Shown: in pieces, positions 9,086 to 17,543 of the stretch
Numbering within the stretch: the stretch's first letter is position 1
Layout: every line of letters begins with the position of its first letter
DNA from: Alcaligenaceae bacterium
Lineage (GTDB): Bacteria > Pseudomonadota > Gammaproteobacteria > Burkholderiales > Burkholderiaceae_B
DNA length: 64,000 bases
Reading direction: 5' to 3'
Assembly (NCBI GenBank): GCA_013416445.1
Contig: JACCER010000001.1
Location: 406,250 to 470,249 of the forward strand
The notes under the pieces: generated by a model
The model's database searches: none
Told to the model about the DNA's origin: nothing
The model's input: only the letters and a program-made list of their open reading frames with translations
Position numbers and translations under genes: made by a program

Positions 9086-10393
9086 ATGCGAGCCAAGTTT
9101 TTTGCATTATCCCTTGCCGGTGCCATTGCCAGCATGGGCGCCGCCAACGCCGCCACCGAAATCAACTTCTGGCATTCCATGGAAGGCGCTTTGGGTGACC
9201 GCGTCAATACGCTGGTGGGCGAATTCAACAAAAGCCAGTCCGACTACATCGTCAATGCCATCTACAAAGGCACTTACGGCGAATCCATGAACGCAGGCAT
9301 TGCCGCCTTCCGCGCCGGCAACGCCCCCGACATTCTGCAGGTATTCGAAGTGGGCACCGCCACCATGATGTACGCCAAAGGCGCCATCCAGCCCGTAGAA
9401 GAAATGTCGGAAAAAGTCGGCGACCCAATCGATCACAAGGACTTCCTGGGCGCAGTCGCCAGCTATTACTCGTCTCCTGAAGGCAAGCTGGTATCCATGC
9501 CCTTCAATAGTTCCACCCCTGTTTTCTACTACAACAAAGATGCCTTCAAAAAAGCCGGCCTCGACCCTGAAAGCCCGCCAAGAACCTGGGAGGAAGTCGC
9601 TGAGGCCGGTAAAAAGCTGCGTGCCGCAGGGCAGGAATGCGGTTACACCACCTCCTGGCCGGCCTGGATTCAGCTGGAAACCTTCGCCGCCTGGCACAAC
9701 ACGCCTTATGCCTCGAAAGATAATGGCTTTGGAGGCCTCGATGCCCGCCTGGAAGTCACCGCTCCCTTGTTCGTCAAGCACATGACCTTCCTGGCCAATA
9801 TGGCCAAAACCGGCACCTTCACCTACGGTGGGCGGGGCGATGCGCCCAACTCGCTGTTCACCACCGGCAAATGCGGCATGTTCACTGGCTCCAGCGGCAA
9901 CCGCGCGAACATCATCAAGACCGGCCAGTTTGCATTTGGCACATCCACCCTGCCCTATTATTCCGACGTCAAGGGCGCACCCCAGAACTCCATCATTGGC
10001 GGCGCATCGTTGTGGGTCTTCGCCAAGAAATCCCCCGAAATCTACAAAGGCGTGACCAAGTTCTTCAAATTCATTTCCAGCCCGGAAAAAGCCGCTGAAT
10101 GGCACCAAAACACAGGCTACGTGCCAGTCACCAAGGCGGGTTACGAACTTACCCAGAAGTCGGGTTTCTATGCCAAGAACCCGGGGTCCGACGTAGCAGT
10201 CAAGCAGCTTGACGCCACCACTACCGAAAACTCACGCGGCATACGCCTGGGCTACCTGCCGCAAATCCGCGAGATCGAAGACGGCGAAATGGAGAAAATC
10301 TTCGCGGGTTCAGTTACCCCCGAAGCGGGTCTGGCCAACATGGTCAAACGCGGCAACGAACTTCTTGAGCGTTTCGAAAAAAGCGTCAAGTAA
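9086..10393 (+). CDS. ugpB: sn-Glycerol-3-phosphate ABC transporter binding protein UgpB
   Basis: A 435-residue periplasmic binding protein (family SBP_bac_1) with a signal peptide MRAKFFALSLAGAIASMGAANA. The mature start ATEINFWHSMEGALGDRVN, then YKGTYGESMNAGIAAFRAG, AGQECGYTTSWPAWIQLE and IGGASLWVFAKKSPE, are UgpB signatures; length matches E. coli UgpB (438). It binds glycerol-3-phosphate and glycerophosphodiesters in the periplasm. It is the first gene of ugpBAEC and is followed by a terminator-like hairpin before ugpA. Confidence 0.96.
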   Translation: MRAKFFALSLAGAIASMGAANAATEINFWHSMEGALGDRVNTLVGEFNKSQSDYIVNAIYKGTYGESMNAGIAAFRAGNAPDILQVFEVGTATMMYAKGAIQPVEEMSEKVGDPIDHKDFLGAVASYYSSPEGKLVSMPFNSSTPVFYYNKDAFKKAGLDPESPPRTWEEVAEAGKKLRAAGQECGYTTSWPAWIQLETFAAWHNTPYASKDNGFGGLDARLEVTAPLFVKHMTFLANMAKTGTFTYGGRGDAPNSLFTTGKCGMFTGSSGNRANIIKTGQFAFGTSTLPYYSDVKGAPQNSIIGGASLWVFAKKSPEIYKGVTKFFKFISSPEKAAEWHQNTGYVPVTKAGYELTQKSGFYAKNPGSDVAVKQLDATTTENSRGIRLGYLPQIREIEDGEMEKIFAGSVTPEAGLANMVKRGNELLERFEKSVK

Positions 10394-10433
10394 GCGCTGC
10401 TGATTGACTTGCTCTAAAATCGCTACCGTAAGC

Positions 10434-10469
10434 AGGCGCCCCATCAGGCGGGCGCCTCTTGCGGTTTTT
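10434..10469 (+). terminator. Terminator-like hairpin between ugpB and ugpA
   Basis: Stem AGGCGCCC (10434-10441) / GGGCGCCT (10450-10457) with an 8-base loop, followed by TTGCGGTTTTTG. Its position right after the binding-protein gene fits an attenuator giving higher UgpB than UgpAEC levels. Confidence 0.7.
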
Positions 10470-10563
10470 GCATTATGCGACAATAGCGTCCTTTTTTCTT
10501 AACCACGCTCTCTTGGGCCCAGCGCATCACAGCCCTCAACAGCAATTAAAGACTGATTCCACC

Positions 10564-11445
10564 ATGGAAAAACGCGTTGTTTTTAGCCATAAAACGCTGC
10601 CGTATCTGCTGCTGGCGCCACAATTGCTTATTACGATTGTATTTTTCTTCCTGCCCGCCGGCCAGGCGCTGTGGCAGTCTTTTCGCCTTGAAGACCCATT
10701 TGGCTTGTCTTCCCAGTTTGTCGGGCTAAGCAACTTCGTCGAATTGTTCGCCAACGAAGACTATATGAACTCATTCAAGGTTACCGCCGTATTTTCCGTG
10801 CTGGTAGCTGTGCTGGGGCTGAGCATCTCGCTGGTGCTGGCCGTTATCGCCAATCGCGTCGTGCGCGCAGCCGGCATCTACAAAACCTTGCTGATCTGGC
10901 CTTATGCCGTGGCAACCGCGGTAGCCGGCGTCTTGTGGTTATTCTTGTTTTCGCCTTCGGTGGGCGTGCTGGCGGTTTACCTGACCCAGGCCGGCTTTAG
11001 CTGGAATCCCCGCCTCAACGGCAACGACGCCATGATACTAGTGGTGCTGGCTTCGGTCTGGAAGCAAATTTCCTACAATTTCCTGTTTTTCCTGGCCGGC
11101 TTGCAATCGATACCTCGCTCGCTGATAGAAGCGGCCGCCATCGACGGCGCCAGCCCCATGCGCCGCTTCTGGAGCATCGTTTTCCCTTTACTTTCCCCGA
11201 CCACTTTCTTCTTGCTGGTCGTTAACGTTATCTATGCCTTTTTCGACACCTTTGCCGTCATCGACATCATGACCCAGGGCGGGCCGGGCACCAGCACGTC
11301 GATTCTGGTCTACAAAGTCTATAACGCTGGCTTCAAGGGACTGGATCTTGGCTCCTCGGCAGCACAATCTGTCATTCTCATGGTCATTGTCGTGCTGCTC
11401 ACCGTAGTACAGTTCCGTTACGTCGACCGCAAGGTCAATTACTAA
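10564..11445 (+). CDS. ugpA: Glycerol-3-phosphate ABC transporter permease UgpA
   Basis: A 293-residue inner-membrane permease with six hydrophobic segments. The start [22 protein letters not shown] matches the family; an in-frame ATG 105 bp upstream would add sequence derived from the hairpin region and is rejected. The EAA loop that docks on UgpC is near residue 195 ([25 protein letters not shown]). The [17 protein letters not shown] block is typical of MalF/UgpA-type subunits. It forms the channel with UgpE, whose gene begins 31 bp downstream. Confidence 0.95.
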   Translation: MEKRVVFSHKTLPYLLLAPQLLITIVFFFLPAGQALWQSFRLEDPFGLSSQFVGLSNFVELFANEDYMNSFKVTAVFSVLVAVLGLSISLVLAVIANRVVRAAGIYKTLLIWPYAVATAVAGVLWLFLFSPSVGVLAVYLTQAGFSWNPRLNGNDAMILVVLASVWKQISYNFLFFLAGLQSIPRSLIEAAAIDGASPMRRFWSIVFPLLSPTTFFLLVVNVIYAFFDTFAVIDIMTQGGPGTSTSILVYKVYNAGFKGLDLGSSAAQSVILMVIVVLLTVVQFRYVDRKVNY

Positions 11446-11476
11446 GGCATCCCTCGCGCATCTGCCAAGGCCACAC

Positions 11477-12319
11477 ATGATAGAACGTCGTCCCTACCTG
11501 GATATTCTTTCCCATATCATCCTGATACTCGGCGTGGCAGTGATCGCCTTTCCGCTCTACATTACAGTGATCGCATCCACGCAAACCGCCCAAGAAGTCG
11601 CGCAAGCCCCAATGTCGTTGCTGCCCGGCAGCCATTTCCTGGAAAACTACAGTGCCGTGCTGTTCGGCACCGGAGGCAATACGCCGCCCGTGGCCCGCAT
11701 GATGTGGGTCAGCACGGTCATGGCGCTGGTCATAGCCATAGGCAAGATTGGCATTTCCATGCTGTCGGCCTTTGCCGTTGTTTATTTTCGCTTTCGTTTC
11801 CGGATGTTCTTTTTCTGGATGATCTTCGTCACCCTGATGCTGCCCGTCGAAGTACGTATCGCACCTACTTATCAGGTAGTGGCCGATCTGGGCATGCTCA
11901 ACAGCTACGCTGGCCTGACCTTACCGCTTATCGCGTCGGCGACAGCCACTTTTTTATTCCGGCAGTTCTTCCTGACGGTACCTGACGAACTTATCGAAGC
12001 TGCCCGCATAGACGGCGCCGGCCCCTTGCGGTTCTTCAAAGACATATTGCTGCCCTTGTCGCGCACCACCATTGCCGCACTGTTTGTCATTCAGTTCATT
12101 TACGGCTGGAATCAGTATCTGTGGCCGCTGATCATTACTACCCAAGAAAACATGTACCCAGTCGTCATCGGCATCAAGCGCATGATTGCCGGCGGCGATA
12201 GCGTCACCGAATGGAACCTGGTCATGGCCACCGCCCTGCTGGCCATGGCGCCACCCGCCGCCGTGGTTATTTTCATGCAAAGATGGTTTGTAAAAGGCCT
12301 GATCGACGCCGAAAAATAA
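11477..12319 (+). CDS. ugpE: Glycerol-3-phosphate ABC transporter permease UgpE
   Basis: A 280-residue permease, the second channel subunit. It has six membrane segments and the EAA loop [25 protein letters not shown]. The C-terminal segment [14 protein letters not shown] is the classic MalG/UgpE ending. It follows ugpA closely; ugpC begins 125 bp later, a gap that holds no gene. Start ATG at 11477. Confidence 0.95.
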   Translation: MIERRPYLDILSHIILILGVAVIAFPLYITVIASTQTAQEVAQAPMSLLPGSHFLENYSAVLFGTGGNTPPVARMMWVSTVMALVIAIGKIGISMLSAFAVVYFRFRFRMFFFWMIFVTLMLPVEVRIAPTYQVVADLGMLNSYAGLTLPLIASATATFLFRQFFLTVPDELIEAARIDGAGPLRFFKDILLPLSRTTIAALFVIQFIYGWNQYLWPLIITTQENMYPVVIGIKRMIAGGDSVTEWNLVMATALLAMAPPAAVVIFMQRWFVKGLIDAEK

Positions 12320-12444
12320 ACCGCGCCCACTTTCACACAATATTTATTCCATACAGACGCAAGGCAAGCCCACAAAATACGCGCTTGATATGGAATGGAA
12401 TCGAATCTTGCCCCGCCCTGCATAGCAATTTTGGAATCAAGCAC

Positions 12445-13530
12445 ATGGCCACACTCAGTTTTCGTAACGTAAGCAAAACGTACCCAGGAAACATTGCCGT
12501 CATACACGGTATAGACATGGACGTTGCGGATGGCGAGTTCATTGTCATTGTCGGGCCTTCGGGTTGCGGGAAATCCACCCTGATGCGGATGGTTGCAGGG
12601 CTGGAAAGCATTACCGGCGGCGAAATCAGCATTGATGGCAAGGTGGTCAACACCCTGGAGCCAGCAGAACGCGATATTGCCATGGTGTTCCAGAACTATG
12701 CGCTGTACCCGCACATGACGGTCTTTGAAAACATGGCTTATGGCCTGAAAATACGCAAGCTCGACAAAGCTGAAATTCAAAGCCGTGTAGACAAGGCCGC
12801 CAAGATACTGGAACTTTCACATTTGCTCGACCGACGCCCTCGCCAGTTGTCGGGCGGCCAGCGCCAACGTGTCGCCATGGGGCGAGCCATCGTGCGCGAT
12901 CCCAAGGTGTTCCTGTTCGACGAACCCTTATCCAATCTCGACGCCAAGTTGCGCGTGCAGATGCGCCTTGAAATTCAAAAGCTGCACCATCGCCTGAAAA
13001 CAACCAGCCTGTATGTTACGCATGATCAAGTCGAGGCCATGACTCTGGCGCAGCGTATGGTGGTCATGAACAAGGGAATCCCCGAACAAATCGGCACTCC
13101 CATAGAAGTATTCGAAAAACCGGCGTCTGTTTTCGTAGCCAGTTTCATTGGCGCTCCGCCCATGAATCTGGTGCCTGTGCATATCGATGCGCAGCGCCAA
13201 GTCAAAGATGAAAACGGAGCCGTGCTGCAAATTGATGCTGACCTCGTTCCCGCAGCGGTGACAAACCAGAAGGTATTCATGGGAATACGCCCTGAACACA
13301 TCAAACTGCATGCGCCTGGCATTCCCATTGATATCGAAATGGTGGAAATCCTGGGGTCGGAACAACTGGTGCATGGCCGCCACGGCGACACGCCCATAGT
13401 CTTGCGCTGCGCTGTGGGCTTGACCAAGGATTTCCCGCTGCAAATAGGCGAGACAGTACAAATAGGCACCGACGGTGTGCACCCCTTGCACTGGTTCAAC
13501 GTGGAAACCGGCAAGCGTATCGACGCTTGA
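12445..13530 (+). CDS. ugpC: Glycerol-3-phosphate ABC transporter ATPase UgpC
   Basis: A 361-residue ATPase from the start [15 protein letters not shown]; longer in-frame readings overlap ugpE and are rejected. Walker [10 protein letters not shown], signature [16 protein letters not shown] and Walker [17 protein letters not shown] are present. The C-terminal ~120 residues form the regulatory OB/TOBE domain of the MalK/UgpC class (GIRPEHIKL...). It energises UgpAE. No glycerophosphodiesterase gene (ugpQ) follows; the next gene is convergent. Confidence 0.95.
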   Translation: MATLSFRNVSKTYPGNIAVIHGIDMDVADGEFIVIVGPSGCGKSTLMRMVAGLESITGGEISIDGKVVNTLEPAERDIAMVFQNYALYPHMTVFENMAYGLKIRKLDKAEIQSRVDKAAKILELSHLLDRRPRQLSGGQRQRVAMGRAIVRDPKVFLFDEPLSNLDAKLRVQMRLEIQKLHHRLKTTSLYVTHDQVEAMTLAQRMVVMNKGIPEQIGTPIEVFEKPASVFVASFIGAPPMNLVPVHIDAQRQVKDENGAVLQIDADLVPAAVTNQKVFMGIRPEHIKLHAPGIPIDIEMVEILGSEQLVHGRHGDTPIVLRCAVGLTKDFPLQIGETVQIGTDGVHPLHWFNVETGKRIDA

Positions 13531-13570
13531 GGCGCTAGGGCATTGTCGGTTCAGGTGTCTGTCTATATAC

Positions 13571-14545
13571 CTAGATCGTCAGTATCACTGACCCCTGCCG
13601 CGACCTGGATTCCAATTCGCGATGCGCTTGCGCTGCCTGGGCAAGGGGGAAGTTAGCGATATGATCAGGCTGCAAAACCCGGTCATTCAGCGCTTTAAAA
13701 AACGCGGCTGCTGCGGCATCCCGTTTCTCGGCCATTTCCAGGTGCTGGAATACGCTAGGCCGTGACAGAGAGTTCGACTTGGCGAACAAGGCCGACACTT
13801 CAAACGGCGGCACAGGGCCCGAGGCCTGCCCATAATTGGCCAAATGACCGCAAGGCGCCAAGCATGCCAACGACCCGAAAAAAGTGTCTTTGCCAACAGC
13901 ATCGTATGCGACTTGCACCCCTTCACCGCCTGTAATGTCTTTAACCCGGGCGACAAAGTCCTCGTGCCTGTACTGAATGACATGGCTGCAGCCGTACCGC
14001 TGTGCGAGTTCGACTTTAGGCTCGGAACCTACCGTGCCTATGACCCGGGCGCCCAAGTGGCTGGCCCATTGGCTTAGCAGCGAACCAACACCCCCTGCGG
14101 CTGCGTGGACAAGCACCCAGTCTCCGGGTTTAACGGCGTAAACCTCGTGCACCAGGACCCATGCGGTAAGACCTTTGAGCAAGGTGGCAGCGACAACCTG
14201 ATCGTCGATACCGGCCGGCAAATGAATTGCTGCCTCGGCAGGCAAGGTTCGTTCTTCCGCATAAGCGCCATAGCCTTTATAAATGTATGCGACGCGGTCG
14301 CCGACGCTTAAGTGCTGGACTTCGCTTCCCAGTTCGGTGATGATACCGACCCCTTCGATACCTGGAGTACCTGGCAACGCGAGCGTTTGATATAAACCCG
14401 AACGAACGTAAACATCGTGGAAATTCACGCCAACAGCGGTCTGCCTGAGCCGGATCTCTCTGGGCAACAGAGCTTGAACGGTAATCGGTTCAAATTTAAG
14501 GTTCTCAGGCGGGCCGGCTTGATGCAGAACTATGGCTGAAGGCAT
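13571..14545 (-). CDS. NADPH:quinone oxidoreductase (zinc-independent MDR family)
   Basis: A 324-residue medium-chain dehydrogenase/reductase of the quinone oxidoreductase (QorA) class. It has the GroES-like N-terminus (VGVNFHDVYVRSGLY, PGTPGIEGVGII) and the nucleotide-binding signature VHAAAGGVGSLLSQWA near residue 145. The structural-zinc Cys cluster of zinc-dependent alcohol dehydrogenases is absent. Family members reduce quinones with NADPH in the cytoplasm. It is convergent with ugpC (40-bp gap). The physiological substrate is not evident. Confidence 0.93.
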   Translation of the reverse strand: MPSAIVLHQAGPPENLKFEPITVQALLPREIRLRQTAVGVNFHDVYVRSGLYQTLALPGTPGIEGVGIITELGSEVQHLSVGDRVAYIYKGYGAYAEERTLPAEAAIHLPAGIDDQVVAATLLKGLTAWVLVHEVYAVKPGDWVLVHAAAGGVGSLLSQWASHLGARVIGTVGSEPKVELAQRYGCSHVIQYRHEDFVARVKDITGGEGVQVAYDAVGKDTFFGSLACLAPCGHLANYGQASGPVPPFEVSALFAKSNSLSRPSVFQHLEMAEKRDAAAAAFFKALNDRVLQPDHIANFPLAQAAQAHRELESRSRQGSVILTI

Positions 14546-14586
14546 GGCATTACGTGTCTCTGGTGCTTGTATGGTTGCGGGGAAGT

Positions 14587-14622
14587 TTTGTCGGATTAGG
14601 GCCTAGCCCGTAATCCGACAAA
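14587..14622. repeat. Short intergenic palindrome (REP-like), GTCGGATTA type
   Basis: A 12-bp inverted repeat (TTTGTCGGATTA / TAATCCGACAAA) around a GC-rich core, lying just downstream of the binding-protein gene that ends at 14672. It is one of at least six related copies in this window (also 20141, 26341, 49492, 53701, 56464). Confidence 0.8.
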
Positions 14623-14671
14623 CAAAACTAAGCAAGTGTCATTTCGGCCTGATCAGGCCCATGTACCTGGC

Positions 14672-15796
14672 TTACTTGAAAACGGTTTTGCTGCCGTCTT
14701 TATGCCACGTGAACACATCGAACTTGAAGTTATTCAGGTCGCCCTGCTTGTTCCAGGATATTTTCCCGATAGGTGTATCTATACTGTTTGCGTGCAGATA
14801 GGCTGCCACCTTGATGGGGTCGTCAACGCCTGCGCCCTTGATGCCATCGGCGATGGCTTTGGTGGCCGAATACGCAGTCAACTGGAATGCGCCGCCAGGG
14901 TCACGTTTTTTATCGGTGAACGCTTTGACGATAGCTGCATTGGCTGCGTCTTTGGTGAAATCGGCTGGCAAGGTAACCAGCATGCCTTCCACCGATGCGC
15001 CGGCAATGGCGTTGATATCGGGATTGCCTACGCCTTCGGGCCCCATGAACTTGGTTTTCAGGCCTTGCTCGGCACCCTGGCGCAACAACAGACCCATTTC
15101 CGGATGATAGCCGCCGTAATAGACGAAATCAGCACCTGTGGTTTTCAGCTTGGTGATGACGGCGGAGTAATCGCTGTCGCCAGCATTGATGCCTTCAAAG
15201 AGCACCACCTTGATGCCGGCCTTTTCGAGCTCGCTTTTTACCGAGCTGGCAATACCCTGGCCATACGATTGCTTGTCGTGCAGGACGGCTACTTTTTGCG
15301 GCTTGATGTCTTCGATGATGAACTTGGCTGCCGCAGGGCCCTGCTGATCGTCGCGCCCTATGGTGCGGAAGATCATGTCGTAGCCCTTGCCATCGGTAAC
15401 AGCTGGCGAAGTGGCTGATGGCGTCACCATGACCACGCCTTCGTTGTTATAAATGCTGGTTGCAGCAATGGTGGCGCCCGAGCAGACATGCCCCACCACA
15501 TAATGAATTTTGTCGTTGACCACGCGGTTGGCCACTACGGGGCCTTGCTTGGGTTCGCAGCCATCGTCGATGGTTACGGATTCAAGTTGCTTGCCCAGCA
15601 CGCCACCCGCAGCGTTGATTTGTTCTATCGCGGTATCGACGCCCTCTTTGACCATGGTGCCATACTGGGTCAGAGAGCCGGTAAAAGGCCCGGCGATAGC
15701 GATTTTAATGGTATCGGCGGCACTGGCCGCTCCTGACATCAGCATGCCGGCGGCAAGGCCGATGGCGGCGGCAATGGGAGTAAAACGAATATTCAT
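14672..15796 (-). CDS. Orphan branched-chain amino acid-type ABC binding protein
   Basis: A 374-residue periplasmic protein with a signal peptide (MNIRFTPIAAAIGLAAGMLMSGAASA) and the LivJ fold. It shares many landmarks with the livJ product at 6811-7932: DDGCEPKQ, VGHVCSGAT, FRTIGRDDQQGP, GDSDYSAVITKLK and GPEGVGNPD. It is clearly a paralogue, yet no permease or ATPase genes are adjacent. It probably feeds the LivHMGF complex 7 kb away with a different ligand. A strong ribosome binding site (AGGAGG) precedes the ATG. Confidence 0.92.
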   Translation of the reverse strand: MNIRFTPIAAAIGLAAGMLMSGAASAADTIKIAIAGPFTGSLTQYGTMVKEGVDTAIEQINAAGGVLGKQLESVTIDDGCEPKQGPVVANRVVNDKIHYVVGHVCSGATIAATSIYNNEGVVMVTPSATSPAVTDGKGYDMIFRTIGRDDQQGPAAAKFIIEDIKPQKVAVLHDKQSYGQGIASSVKSELEKAGIKVVLFEGINAGDSDYSAVITKLKTTGADFVYYGGYHPEMGLLLRQGAEQGLKTKFMGPEGVGNPDINAIAGASVEGMLVTLPADFTKDAANAAIVKAFTDKKRDPGGAFQLTAYSATKAIADGIKGAGVDDPIKVAAYLHANSIDTPIGKISWNKQGDLNNFKFDVFTWHKDGSKTVFK

Positions 15797-15889
15797 AAAA
15801 ACCTCCTGAAAGTACGCGATAAAGCATACACCGAAAGAGTAGAGCCCGCGTATTCAGAGCCACAGGGTTTTCTCTATGGTTTCGAGCAA

Positions 15890-15911
15890 AAAAAAGCCCC
15901 GCTGAACGGGG
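15890..15911 (-). terminator. Rho-independent terminator of dps
   Basis: Stem CCCCG (15897-15901) / CGGGG (15907-15911) with loop CTGAA, preceded on the plus strand by eight A, which becomes a T-run at the 3' end on the minus strand. It lies 18 bp after the dps stop. Confidence 0.85.
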
Positions 15912-15929
15912 ACTTGAACAGTAGCAGTT

Positions 15930-16451
15930 TTACTGCAGCAAACTGCGCAGCATCCAGGCGTTTTTTTCGTGGATGTCAAGGCGCTGCGTAAGCAGGTCTG
16001 CCGTGGGCTGATCGTCGGCGCCGTCCGCCTTTTTGAACGCGGCGCGCGCCGTTTTAGCGACGGCTTCGTTACCCTTGACCAATAGCTGTATCATTTCCTC
16101 GGCGCTGGGCACCGAGCTGGGTTCGGCTATGGAAGAAAGCTTGGCGTATTCGGCATAGGTGCCAGGCGCGTAATGGCCTAGTGCGCGTATACGTTCGGCA
16201 ATGGCGTCGAGTGCTTGCCATTCCTCGGTGTACTGTGTCATGAACATGAGGTGCAGCGTATTGAACAAAGGCCCTGTCACGTTCCAGTGGAAGTTGTGCG
16301 TCATGAGATACAGTGTATAGGAATCGGCCAACATCTTGGACAGCTCACCCGCCACAATAGCCCTGTTTTTTTCTGAAATACCAATATCGATAGGTAAGCC
16401 TTTATCGCTCATTTTTGTTGTTTTATTATTTAGTTTAGCCGCTGTTGCCAT
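15930..16451 (-). CDS. dps: Dps-family DNA-binding ferritin-like protein
   Basis: A 173-residue Dps/miniferritin. The inter-subunit ferroxidase centre is visible as [13 protein letters not shown] (His) and [17 protein letters not shown] (Asp/Glu). The Lys-rich N-terminus ([17 protein letters not shown]) could contact DNA. The start at 16451 has an excellent GGAGG at the right spacing; an ATG at 16490 lies upstream of that site and is rejected. Dps stores iron, consumes hydrogen peroxide and compacts DNA in stressed cells. It lies 100 bp downstream of oxyR on the same strand, which suits peroxide-dependent control. Confidence 0.95.
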   Translation of the reverse strand: MATAAKLNNKTTKMSDKGLPIDIGISEKNRAIVAGELSKMLADSYTLYLMTHNFHWNVTGPLFNTLHLMFMTQYTEEWQALDAIAERIRALGHYAPGTYAEYAKLSSIAEPSSVPSAEEMIQLLVKGNEAVAKTARAAFKKADGADDQPTADLLTQRLDIHEKNAWMLRSLLQ

Positions 16452-16550
16452 AAGAGAACCTCCGGGTTGATTGCGAGCAAATTCATTCACAAAGAGGATA
16501 CCATGCTGCCAAGCAGGGTGCCCTGGAAATATAACGTCAACAAGGCTTGT

Positions 16551-17507
16551 TCAGGCTTTGGCCAATGCGCTTGCAGGCGCGTCATCAAGGTAGTTTACAC
16601 CCGGTAAATGGCAGTCGCGTATGGCTGCGATCAAGGCCTCGATGGCACTGGAACGCGGAAAGCTTTTGCGCCAGACCAACACCACGCGGCGATCAGGCAC
16701 TGGCTTTTTAAATGGGATGTATTCCAGAAGATTGTTTTCGAGGCCAGGCATGGAGAGCGCACTGGTAGGCAATACCGTAACGCCTATGCCAGCCGCCACC
16801 ATATGCCGTATGGTTTCCAGCGAAGAACCTTCAAACGTGCGCTGTATCCCTTCGCTGGTCGCCGAGAATCGCGAAAGCTCGGGGCAGACCTCAAGAACCT
16901 GATCTCGGAAGCAATGCCCTGCGCCCAACAAGAGCATGGTTTCCTTTTTTAAATCGGCAGCATCGATCTCTTTCAACTTGGTCCATGGATGGTGCGTAGG
17001 CACGGCAACCAAAAAGGGTTCGTCATAGAGTTCGTGCACCATCAGGCCGGACTCAGGCAATGGCAGCGCCACGATGGCGCAATCAATTTCGCCCTGGCGC
17101 AGCAACTCAAGCAGGCGCACGGTAAAGTTCTCTTGCAACAACAGCGGCATTTGCGGCGTGGCGGCAATTTGTGTGGGCACCAGCCGTGGCAATAGATACG
17201 GCCCTATGGTGTGAATCACGCCCACTCGCAAAGGGCCGGCTAGCGGGTCATGCCCCTGGCGTGCTATTTCACGCAAATTGGCGCACTCTTCAAGCACGCG
17301 CTGGGCCTGGGCGACAACGCGCAGGCCTATCGAAGTAACGCCAACCTCGGTGCCCCCGCGCTCGAACAATACAATACCCAGCTCATCTTCCAGCTTGCGT
17401 ATGGCCACTGACAAAGTGGGCTGACTGACAAAGCAGGCTTCGGCCGCCCGCCCGAAATGCCTTTCGCGCGCCACCGCCACAATATATTTCAGTTCAGTCA
17501 GTGTCAT
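16551..17507 (-). CDS. oxyR: Hydrogen-peroxide-sensing LysR-type regulator OxyR
   Basis: A 318-residue LysR-family regulator. The winged helix-turn-helix occupies residues 1-60 (LKYIVAVARERHFGRAAEAC, FVSQPTLSVAIRKLEDELG). The two redox cysteines that form the peroxide-sensing disulfide in OxyR are both present in GHCFRDQVLEVCPE. It activates peroxide-defence genes. It sits between recG (upstream, gap 36 bp) and dps (downstream) on the same strand, an arrangement common in betaproteobacteria. Confidence 0.94.
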   Translation of the reverse strand: MTLTELKYIVAVARERHFGRAAEACFVSQPTLSVAIRKLEDELGIVLFERGGTEVGVTSIGLRVVAQAQRVLEECANLREIARQGHDPLAGPLRVGVIHTIGPYLLPRLVPTQIAATPQMPLLLQENFTVRLLELLRQGEIDCAIVALPLPESGLMVHELYDEPFLVAVPTHHPWTKLKEIDAADLKKETMLLLGAGHCFRDQVLEVCPELSRFSATSEGIQRTFEGSSLETIRHMVAAGIGVTVLPTSALSMPGLENNLLEYIPFKKPVPDRRVVLVWRKSFPRSSAIEALIAAIRDCHLPGVNYLDDAPASALAKA

Positions 17508-17543
17508 GAAGGGTCTCGTAAATTTAAAATAGCCAGGCCTGCG

